Assembly (NCBI GenBank): GCA_021162505.1
Contig: JAGGYO010000194.1
Span: 1-12,688 of the forward strand
DNA: 12,688 bases
From: a bacterium
GTDB taxonomy: Bacteria; AUK180
Reading direction: 5' to 3'
Numbering within the stretch: position 1 is the first letter of the stretch; each line of letters opens with the position of its first letter. Positions 7,045-12,688 of this stretch are shown in pieces. The notes beneath the pieces were generated by a model. It was not told the origin of the DNA. It worked only from the letters and a program-made list of their open reading frames with translations, and searched no databases. Made by a program: the position numbers and the translations under genes.

Positions 7045-8021
7045 TATACAATCAGTATTATAATTATGAAAAGTGTGAAAAAATACAGAGGATATAAGGG
7101 TAATTTAAAATGTTGTTTAATCTTTTGAAAATTAATTTGAAAAATATCTGTCCTATTATTTGAATTAGATTTGATAAAATTAGTTATATTTCGGGTACTA
7201 AATATTTCTTCATCATAATAAAAAAAATATCTTATCAATTCAAAATCGTTTTTTGTCCAGTCCGCGGACAATAAAGCTTTTTTTGTATTTTTAGTATAAT
7301 TAGATAATGCCGTATCATTAAATATTCTTGTGGAACTATAAAATTTCATAAATTTTTGATCTTTAAAATGGTTAGCAATAATATAAATCGTGCCAATTGA
7401 AATAAACAAAATTGAAATAATAATAAAAAATCTTTTCCAATTTTTGACTATAAAAAAAGTTGAAAATATTGGCAGGATATATATGGAATAATTCAGTATT
7501 TGCCTTGGTCTAATCAATAATGCCAATATTAAAAAAAGAATGATAGGTATCTCCTTAACTGAACATTTTTCTTTTAAGACATTTTTATATCCAATAATTA
7601 ACCACATCGTGAACCATAAAAATAGGGCGGTTTTGGTAAAATTCAATTGTAAAAAAATATCAAAATAAAAAAACAAAAATATTAAAATGGAAATACCTCT
7701 CATGTAAATATTGGAAAAAACAGATAAAATTAGATAGATGAAATAAAGAAAACCTGCGAAAGTTAAGAAATAAAAGAAAAGCCCATACCATGGAATGTTC
7801 CGGTTGATTTTATAAAGAATGGGCATTATATTTGATAAAAGAATGAATTGATCAATTTCCCAATAGGTTGACGGCTGAGCCCCTAACGCTCCGGAGAATA
7901 ATTGAATAAATCCAAGATCATCGTTTGTTTCATATTCAGGAGAAACAAAAGTAATAGCAATTACTGTTGTTATGATTAAGAGAATTAAAGCGATAAACCA
8001 CTTGTTTCGTATAAATTTCAT
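7032..8021 (-). CDS. N-terminal part of a split polytopic membrane protein, possibly GT-C-like
   Basis: The 329 residues hold about eight hydrophobic helices. Directly after the first helix comes an acidic loop, PEYETNDDLGFIQLFSG (28-44), followed by GAQPSTYWEIDQF and NRNIPWYGLFFYFL (74-86). An acidic motif in the first extracytoplasmic loop is a feature of GT-C membrane glycosyltransferases, and I associate this NDD/WYG pattern with uncharacterised membrane proteins of capsule and O-antigen loci; both links are tentative. The frame ends in a hydrophobic helix (IIIILIVYWKN) at TAG 7034-7032, without the soluble domain found in the next frame. That fits a frameshift at the A5 run just before the stop. 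GAGTG lies just upstream of the ATG as a weak ribosome site. The gene follows the methyltransferase remnant by 46 bases in the same operon. Confidence 0.75.
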   Translation of the reverse strand: MKFIRNKWFIALILLIITTVIAITFVSPEYETNDDLGFIQLFSGALGAQPSTYWEIDQFILLSNIMPILYKINRNIPWYGLFFYFLTFAGFLYFIYLILSVFSNIYMRGISILIFLFFYFDIFLQLNFTKTALFLWFTMWLIIGYKNVLKEKCSVKEIPIILFLILALLIRPRQILNYSIYILPIFSTFFIVKNWKRFFIIISILFISIGTIYIIANHFKDQKFMKFYSSTRIFNDTALSNYTKNTKKALLSADWTKNDFELIRYFFYYDEEIFSTRNITNFIKSNSNNRTDIFQINFQKIKQHFKLPLYPLYFFTLFIIIILIVYWKN

Positions 8022-8067
8022 AAAACACTCAAGCTAATTATTTGCATATACAGGATACTTCATTTAT

Positions 8068-8316
8068 TCAATTAGAAAACATATTCTTTTTCTGATAATC
8101 TTTTTTTAATAATACCATTATGCTTAGGCCAAAGGGAAAAGAAATTAAGGGTATCAAAATAGATTCTAAATCAAGAATTTGAATATTAGAATTAGAAGAA
8201 ATCCTATCTTTTAACAGGGGTTTAGCAATTTTTCGTAGACCTCTATACCACCAATGAGAACTTTCAACCTTATACATTGTTTTATACTCATTTTCTATCA
8301 TATTATATATCTCCAT
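8068..8316 (-). pseudogene. Internally deleted SAM-dependent methyltransferase remnant
   Basis: The 82-residue frame joins the two ends of a class I methyltransferase. Residues 10-50 (EYKTMYKVESSHWWYRGLRK, then NIQILDL) match the start of the WWY-type family, where the next residues should be the SAM-binding GCGTG loop. Instead ILDL runs straight into ESILIPLISFPFGLSIMVLL, which resembles the C-terminal end of the same family (LPFGxSLLAxxKK). The SAM-binding and catalytic core, which I estimate at 150 or more residues, is missing. The junction lies near 8164-8172, and the frame is preserved. The product cannot be a functional methyltransferase. An alternative start is the ATG at 8301, which has GGAG upstream. 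Full-length relatives in glycan operons methylate sugars or lipid carriers. Confidence 0.75.
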
Positions 8317-8358
8317 TAAACATCTGGAATCTCTTACTTAGATATCTTTTCATTTACA

Positions 8359-9456
8359 TTATTTAAATTGATTAATTGTATTTATAATATACTCTATTTC
8401 TCTATTTGATAGCTCAGGATATATTGGAAGAGAAAGTATTTCTTTAGCAAATTTTTCGGTTACTGGAAAAGCTCCTTTCTTAAGCTCTAAATCTAAGTAA
8501 GATGTCTGTAAATAGATTGGTATAGGGTAGTGAATGTTCGTTTGGATACCATAAGATTCTAAAAAGCTTTTGAATTTATCTCTAAACTTTGTTCTGACAA
8601 CATACAGGTGATATACATTTTTTGCAAAAACCGCTTTTTTTGGAACAGTGATAACAGAATTTTTTATTAAATGAGTATACATTTCTGCGATTTCTCTTCT
8701 TCTGTTATTCCATTTATCTAATTTTTTCAATTTTATTCGTAAGATTGCTGCTTGAATTTCATCTAACCTGCTATTTAAACCTTTGATTATTGATAAATTT
8801 TTTTCTTTTTGTCCATAATTTTGTAATAATCTAATTTTATCAGCAATATTTTTATTATTGGTAAGCATCATACCTCCATCACCATAAGCACCAAGGTTTT
8901 TAGTAGGATAAAAACTAAAGCATCCAATATCTCCAATTGAGCCCACTTTTTTACCTTTATATTCTGCTCCATGCGCTTGACAGGCGTCTTCAATTATTTT
9001 TAGATCATATTTATTAGCAATCTGTTTTATCGGATCCATATTAGCGGGATATCCATAGAGGTGAACAGGAATTATAACTTTTGTTTTATTAGTAATTTTC
9101 TCTTCAATTTTGGTACTATCAATTGTATAAGTTTCCGGATCAATATCAACAAATACCGGAATTGCACCAGACAAGGTAATTGCGGCAACGGTTGCAATGG
9201 CTGTGTTAGGAACAGTAATTACTTCATCTTCGTCTCCAATTCCTAATGCCAATAAAGAAATAAGCAAAGCATCGGTTCCAGAAGATACCCCAATTCCATA
9301 TTTAGTGCCAATATATTGAGAAAATTCTTTTTCAAAAGAATTTACATTTTTACCCGAAATAAAAACTCCTTTGTCAAATACAGATCTTATGCTAATATCT
9401 ATCTCATTTTTTATTAAAGAATATTGCTTTATTAGATCAATAAATGGAATTTTCAT
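8359..9456 (-). CDS. DegT/DnrJ/EryC1/StrS family PLP-dependent sugar aminotransferase
   Basis: Enzymes of this family transfer an amino group, usually from glutamate, to a keto nucleotide-sugar, making amino sugars for O-antigen, capsule or glycosylation. The 365-residue product has the usual length. In numbering from this ATG, visible motifs are the SGTDALLISLLAL loop (about 59-71), EDACQAHGA (156-164, where D157 should contact the PLP ring nitrogen) and FSFYPTKNLGAYGDGG (180-195), with K186 as the Schiff-base lysine. I chose the ATG at 9456 because it overlaps the upstream TGA (TGATG, one base); a TTG two codons earlier (9462) is possible but less likely. The gene is translationally coupled to the SDR gene, which may supply its keto-sugar substrate. 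The exact sugar cannot be told from sequence alone. Confidence 0.93.
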   Translation of the reverse strand: MKIPFIDLIKQYSLIKNEIDISIRSVFDKGVFISGKNVNSFEKEFSQYIGTKYGIGVSSGTDALLISLLALGIGDEDEVITVPNTAIATVAAITLSGAIPVFVDIDPETYTIDSTKIEEKITNKTKVIIPVHLYGYPANMDPIKQIANKYDLKIIEDACQAHGAEYKGKKVGSIGDIGCFSFYPTKNLGAYGDGGMMLTNNKNIADKIRLLQNYGQKEKNLSIIKGLNSRLDEIQAAILRIKLKKLDKWNNRRREIAEMYTHLIKNSVITVPKKAVFAKNVYHLYVVRTKFRDKFKSFLESYGIQTNIHYPIPIYLQTSYLDLELKKGAFPVTEKFAKEILSLPIYPELSNREIEYIINTINQFK

Positions 9457-10448
9457 CACCAATAATACTTCTTATATTTTTTATAATATGCTATGGTGCG
9501 GGATAATCCCTTTTTTAATGAAACAGATGGCTGCCAATTAAGCATATTTTTTATTTTGCTGTAATCGCCACAATAATTACCTATATCTATATTTTGTCTG
9601 TTTTTTGGAAAAGGTACTATTTTATATTTCCCGCCACCGATAATGTTAAATAGAAGTTCTGTAAACTTTAATAATGTTACAGATGTTCCACCAAGATTAA
9701 ATATTTGCCCATTTGCCTTATCACTAATAGCTGCGAGCAATAAAGCTTCCACAACATCATCAACATAATTGAAATCTCTAATTTGATTGCCATCCCCAAA
9801 TATTTTTATTGTTTTGCCATCTATTGCTTGGCGAATAAACCATGGAACAAATCCCTGTTTTGAATTTTTGATAAATTGCCTTGGACCATAAGTATTTGTC
9901 AATCGGAGAGAAGTTGTTTTTATACCATAGACATTATTATAAAGAATATGATAATATTCTCCAGCCAATTTATTTATACCATTAGGATCTACTGGCATGG
10001 GAAGACAAGATTCACTAACGGGTAATGAATTTATTTTCCCATAAACCTGTCTGGTTCCCGTAAATATAATTTTTATATCAGGATTATTTTTTCTACATGC
10101 TTCTAAAATTGAAATTTGATTTTGACAATTTATTCTTAGATCTGAATAAGGATCTTTTATACTATTAATGTGGCTTACCTGTCCTGCAAGATTAAACAAA
10201 TAATCTTTATTTTTAACAAGGTCAGATATTTTTGCAAAATTGTTTAAATCGGAAAGATGAATTTTCACTTTATTTTCAATAGATTTAATATTAAAGATAT
10301 TCCCGCCGCATTCTGGTATTAATGCATCAACAATTTCTATATTTGCTTTTAAATCAATTAATTTGATTGCAAGATTACTACCAATAAATCCAAGACCTCC
10401 AGTAATAAGAACATTTTTACCCTCAAATTGTGATCTATGGTCACTCAT
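9456..10448 (-). CDS. Extended SDR, NAD-dependent nucleotide-sugar epimerase/dehydratase
   Basis: The 330-residue product has a Rossmann fold with the NAD motif TGGLGFIGSNL (16-26) and an acidic residue at the end of beta-2 (VDALIPE, D41). Further motifs are NLAGQVSHINS (86-96), TGTRQVYG (130-137) and RLTNTYGPRQ (182-191). RDFNYVDDVVEALLLA (224-239) is typical of UDP- or dTDP-sugar epimerases and dehydratases. In the catalytic YxxxK position the sequence reads PNGINKLAGE: K160 is present but the tyrosine is Asn156. From memory, a subfamily with TGTRQVYG and NGINK motifs shares this, so it is probably not a mutation. The gene overlaps the glycosyltransferase gene by 8 bases upstream and the aminotransferase by 1 base downstream. 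A nucleotide-sugar substrate is likely; its identity is unknown. Confidence 0.9.
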   Translation of the reverse strand: MSDHRSQFEGKNVLITGGLGFIGSNLAIKLIDLKANIEIVDALIPECGGNIFNIKSIENKVKIHLSDLNNFAKISDLVKNKDYLFNLAGQVSHINSIKDPYSDLRINCQNQISILEACRKNNPDIKIIFTGTRQVYGKINSLPVSESCLPMPVDPNGINKLAGEYYHILYNNVYGIKTTSLRLTNTYGPRQFIKNSKQGFVPWFIRQAIDGKTIKIFGDGNQIRDFNYVDDVVEALLLAAISDKANGQIFNLGGTSVTLLKFTELLFNIIGGGKYKIVPFPKNRQNIDIGNYCGDYSKIKNMLNWQPSVSLKKGLSRTIAYYKKYKKYYW

Positions 10449-11151
10449 GTTCCACCATAAATTTCCACCACAAAATGACTAAGCCGAGCATTACTGTAAA
10501 TATTCGCTTAAAATTAAAAAATTGTGATTTGCCATAAATACGGAAATAATGGTGCACGGGAACCTGTTTAATTTTAAAACCCGAATCCTGAATTTTTTTC
10601 ATCATTTCAACACAGATAATTCCAGTATTTGATATTAATTTTACTTTCTCAAAAACATGTCTTTTTATTATCCTGAAATCACAATCTACATCTTTTAGTT
10701 TTATATTAAATGCAAATTTAACTACCATATTATAAATATTTCCAATAATTTTTCTATAAAAAGGATCTGATCTCCATATCTTATAACCATTAACCATATC
10801 AACATCTTGGCTCATTACTTTTAATAGAGAAGACAATTCTGCAACATCATATTGTGCATCTCCATCGGTATAAAAAATCAATTCCTTTGTAGAATTAGCA
10901 AATCCTGTTTTCAGGGCTGCCCCATATCCGAGATTTTTTTTATGATGAATCACCTTTAAGCATTTATATTTTTTTTTAAATTTATCTAATATTTCTTTGC
11001 TTTTATCTTTACTACCATCGTTAACAACAATTATTTCATAATTGTTAGATACTTTTTTTAATATTTTTTCGACCGAAATAATCATATTTCCAATAGTGTT
11101 TTCATCGTTATAGCACGGAAAAAATGCAGAAATAGCTCTAATCGTCTTCAT
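10441..11151 (-). CDS. GT2 family glycosyltransferase, polyprenyl-phosphate-sugar synthase-like
   Basis: The 236-residue product has the GT-A fold of family 2. AISAFFPCYNDENTIG (6-21) starts the nucleotide-binding fold, IVVNDGSKDKS (41-51) gives the first aspartate, and YTDGDAQYD (94-102) holds the DxD metal motif. Later come VDCDFRIIKR and a C-terminal hydrophobic helix (about 216-230, VMLGLVILWW). This layout resembles dolichyl/undecaprenyl-phosphate mannose or glucose synthases, which load a sugar from a nucleotide onto a lipid carrier on the cytoplasmic face. It is the first gene after the promoter at 11158-11186. No ribosome site precedes the ATG, because only six bases separate it from the -10 box, so leaderless translation is predicted. 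It overlaps the SDR gene by 8 bases. The sugar and acceptor are not predictable. Confidence 0.92.
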   Translation of the reverse strand: MKTIRAISAFFPCYNDENTIGNMIISVEKILKKVSNNYEIIVVNDGSKDKSKEILDKFKKKYKCLKVIHHKKNLGYGAALKTGFANSTKELIFYTDGDAQYDVAELSSLLKVMSQDVDMVNGYKIWRSDPFYRKIIGNIYNMVVKFAFNIKLKDVDCDFRIIKRHVFEKVKLISNTGIICVEMMKKIQDSGFKIKQVPVHHYFRIYGKSQFFNFKRIFTVMLGLVILWWKFMVEHE

Positions 11152-11285
11152 AATGTTATTCTACCAAATATCATATTGTTTGTCAACTATAAATAGTAAT
11201 TCCTCGTCCGTTTTTTCTTATGCATGACCATGAATTTCAGTAAAAACTGATAATTTTGCAATAAGTGGTTTTAAAATAGTTTTTG
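11152..11285. other. Intergenic gap between the methyltransferase gene and the GT2 operon
   Basis: This 134-base stretch holds the GT2 promoter at its left end. It also has a 5-base-pair AT-rich hairpin (11237-11250, TCAGT with loop AAAA) that lacks a U-run and is not a convincing terminator. I see no other gene or RNA. Transcription of the methyltransferase gene may therefore read into the operon. Confidence 0.6.
11158..11186 (-). promoter_or_regulatory. Sigma-70-type promoter for the GT2-SDR-aminotransferase operon
   Basis: On the minus strand the -35 box TTGACA (11181-11186) is perfect, the spacer is exactly 17 bases, and the -10 box is TAGAAT (11158-11163), one mismatch from consensus. 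The ATG of the GT2 gene begins six bases after the -10 box, so the predicted transcription start falls on the A of the ATG. The mRNA would be leaderless. Confidence 0.8.
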
Positions 11286-12134
11286 TTAATTTCCCTTCGT
11301 TTTCTTTCCATAGAAATAAAAAGCGCTGGCTAAAATATGAGAACTTGGAAGCAATCGAAAAATGGGATCAAGTATTTTTACAGGGAAGGTCAAAAATGTA
11401 ATTACAAGAAGCCAGAAATCTTTTAAAAATGGAATTCCAAGAGATAGGGTCATGGCTAAAAATTCTTGCATAATCCATAGGAGTGTCGAAATGGGTCCCG
11501 CATAAACGCCACATTTAATTTTCTCAAAATCTGAATGTAATTTTATTACTCCTTCCTTTGAAAATCTCCAATAATCGCAGGGAGTAGGGTGATAAGGCTG
11601 AAGAAATGGAATCAATGTATATAGGGTTCCGGAAGGTTTTAAAACACGATACATTTCATCTATTATTTTTTGGGGATCTTCAGTGTGTTCTAAAAGTGAA
11701 AAATTAAATATTTGATCAACTGAATTTTCATTAAAAGGTAATCTTTTTGCATCACATATAATATTGACCCCGGGATAATTTTTCATATCAATATTAATTA
11801 TATCTTCTCTCAATTTATATGGACCACTTCCTATGTCTAATATAGTATTTCCTTTGGGTAATAAATATTTTTTATACGATATGTTTGGAAAAATAGGAGA
11901 AAAAATAATGTTTGTTATTGCAAATAAAAGTTTATTTACCTTAATCTTCTCTTTAAAGGAATAGAAGAATCCTTTTTTCTTAAATTTCCCTTTTTGATGG
12001 GTAAAAAGTATTTTTTCATCTTCGATCATAAAACTATCCTTGCAATTATTACATATCAATTGTTTCCCATTTTTTATTAATTTGCCTTTACAATTAGGAC
12101 AAACAACAAGATTCTCTACTCTTCTAACTCTCAT
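11286..12134 (-). CDS. Zinc-ribbon plus class I SAM-dependent methyltransferase (Methyltransf_11-like)
   Basis: The 282-residue product starts with a Trm112-like zinc ribbon, VCPNC (C12, C15) and ICNNC (C28, C31). A basic linker and a methyltransferase domain from about residue 85 follow. The SAM loop is TILDIGSGP (97-105), with CDAKRLPF (127-134) and SLLEHTEDPQKIIDEMYRVL (146-165) as later motifs. PYHPTPCDYWRFSKEGV (180-196) is shared by methyltransferases of glycan clusters. The C-terminal 80 residues are hydrophobic (about 215-265) and may lie on the membrane. It has its own promoter, with the -10 box five bases before the ATG and no ribosome site, so leaderless translation is expected. 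The substrate is unknown; a sugar or lipid-linked glycan fits the neighbours. An alternative start is unlikely, since no ATG, GTG or TTG lies well placed after the ribbon begins. Confidence 0.88.
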   Translation of the reverse strand: MRVRRVENLVVCPNCKGKLIKNGKQLICNNCKDSFMIEDEKILFTHQKGKFKKKGFFYSFKEKIKVNKLLFAITNIIFSPIFPNISYKKYLLPKGNTILDIGSGPYKLREDIINIDMKNYPGVNIICDAKRLPFNENSVDQIFNFSLLEHTEDPQKIIDEMYRVLKPSGTLYTLIPFLQPYHPTPCDYWRFSKEGVIKLHSDFEKIKCGVYAGPISTLLWIMQEFLAMTLSLGIPFLKDFWLLVITFLTFPVKILDPIFRLLPSSHILASAFYFYGKKTKGN

Positions 12135-12139
12135 TTTAC

Positions 12140-12168
12140 ATTATATCCGATTCTCTTATTTATGTCAA
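12140..12168 (-). promoter_or_regulatory. Consensus sigma-70-type promoter for the zinc-ribbon methyltransferase gene
   Basis: On the minus strand, TTGACA (12163-12168), a 17-base spacer and TATAAT (12140-12145) form a perfect consensus promoter inside the 44-base gap after the FemAB-like gene. Only five bases (GTAAA) separate the -10 box from the ATG, so the transcript should start at or next to the start codon. Confidence 0.85.
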
Positions 12169-12178
12169 AATATTTCAC

Positions 12179-12688
12179 TTATCTAATATACAGTTTGAAA
12201 ACAATAGAGTTTAATAAAGAGAGAATTTGCTTTGGAATATGATTTATAAGCAGCCGAAAGAAATGAAACTGGGGTTCCTTTTTATTTATTTTTAATTTTC
12301 TTTTACTAATATAGAAATGATATAATTTCTTATTAATACCCCCAAATTTTGCTTTATATGCTAATAATCCTATATTGTCCGGTGAAGTATGCCCAAGATC
12401 CAATGTCTCAATATTTTTACCACTATATTTTTCAATAATATAATCGATTAAAATAGATGTTGGAGTAAATTTTGAAAATTTTAATTTGTACGCTGACCAT
12501 AAATAATAGATATTTTGCCCATATTTAATAAACATTGCCGTACCAATAATATTACCCTTATGTGTAACTGCAATAAAATCTCCATAGCCATTTTTGACAA
12601 TACTATAATAAAAAAGTTTAAAATACCATTTGGGATAGGATATTAGGCTAAATTTCTTTTTAAAAAATTCCAAAGAAATCTTATAAAT
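12179..12688 (-). CDS. FemAB/GNAT-like acyltransferase, C-terminal domain (5' end outside window)
   Basis: The frame is open to the right edge of the window. The first possible start inside it (TTG at 12673) is preceded by in-frame codons reading IYKIS, so the gene is truncated by the window. The visible 169 residues contain the C-terminal GNAT-type half of a FemAB-like protein: FIAVTHKGNIIGTAMFIKYG, YYLWSAY, then TPTSILIDYIIEKY, LDLGHTSPDNIGLLAYK and AKFGG. In FemAB-like proteins the DLG...N.GL..FK.KFGG pattern closes the acyl-CoA or aminoacyl-tRNA binding fold. In polysaccharide loci such proteins are thought to acylate or aminoacylate sugars; the substrate here is unknown. The gene ends 44 bases before the methyltransferase gene, which has its own promoter. 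Confidence 0.75.
   Translation of the reverse strand: MYKISLEFFKKKFSLISYPKWYFKLFYYSIVKNGYGDFIAVTHKGNIIGTAMFIKYGQNIYYLWSAYKLKFSKFTPTSILIDYIIEKYSGKNIETLDLGHTSPDNIGLLAYKAKFGGINKKLYHFYISKRKLKINKKEPQFHFFRLLINHIPKQILSLLNSIVFKLYIR

Noticed and set aside
7018..7045. Programmed -1 frameshifting to join the two membrane-protein frames
   Set aside because: The site reads G AAA AAT, which does not fit the X XXY YYZ slippery pattern because the first base is G; a mutation or sequencing indel is simpler.
11152..11230. Short minus-strand frame of about 14 codons (MVMHKKKRTRNYYL) upstream of the GT2 gene
   Set aside because: It is very short, has no ribosome site, and overlaps the region just upstream of the promoter; nothing supports translation.
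11237..11250. Small hairpin (TCAGT, loop AAAA, ACTGA) downstream of the methyltransferase gene, as a terminator
   Set aside because: The stem has only five pairs, mostly AT, and no U-run follows on the relevant strand.

Overview
The window is AT-rich, protein-dense bacterial DNA with no RNA genes and no intergenic gap above about 135 bases. A secreted outer-membrane-type beta-barrel ending in an aromatic residue shows a diderm host. Two near-consensus sigma-70 promoters (TTGACA, 17-base spacer, TAGAAT or TATAAT) argue against typical Bacteroidetes promoters. The gene mix (HhH barrel protein, ComEC, a RAYT transposase, a surface-glycan locus) would suit a little-studied diderm lineage, but the sequence does not fix the taxon.

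Region 1 (1-5404, + strand) is a tightly packed DNA-uptake-like operon. It holds the end of a ComEA-like helix-hairpin-helix (HhH) protein, then a 657-residue exported protein with an HhH domain and a predicted outer-membrane beta-barrel, then a 48-residue single-span membrane protein, then a 966-residue ComEC/Rec2. Spacings are 9 bases, a 1-base overlap (TAATG), and 1 base. The ComEC keeps its membrane-channel motifs, but its C-terminal metallo-beta-lactamase domain has lost the recognisable metal ligands. My inference is that DNA-binding HhH modules, an outer-membrane barrel and an inner-membrane channel together form a DNA import route. This is the best candidate here for an undescribed system.

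Region 2 (5407-6350) is a 944-base element: a RAYT/Y1 (IS200-like) transposase gene bounded by perfect 30-base inverted repeats. Each arm contains a 9-base tandem duplication. The element sits 2 bases after the comEC stop and 1 base from the stop of the convergent minus-strand gene, so it fills a stop-to-stop gap without touching either gene.

Region 3 (6352-12688, all minus strand) is a surface-polysaccharide or glycoconjugate locus. Read in the direction of transcription it contains a truncated FemAB/GNAT-like protein, a zinc-ribbon methyltransferase with its own promoter, and then an operon. The operon starts at a promoter just before 11151 and runs: GT2 glycosyltransferase, SDR nucleotide-sugar epimerase/dehydratase, DegT-type PLP aminotransferase, an internally deleted methyltransferase remnant, and a polytopic membrane protein split by an apparent single-base frameshift. 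The SDR and aminotransferase could supply an amino sugar, with the GT2 and the membrane protein acting in transfer or assembly. Both promoters lie so close to their ATG codons that leaderless mRNAs are predicted. The two damaged genes suggest that the distal end of the operon is decaying.
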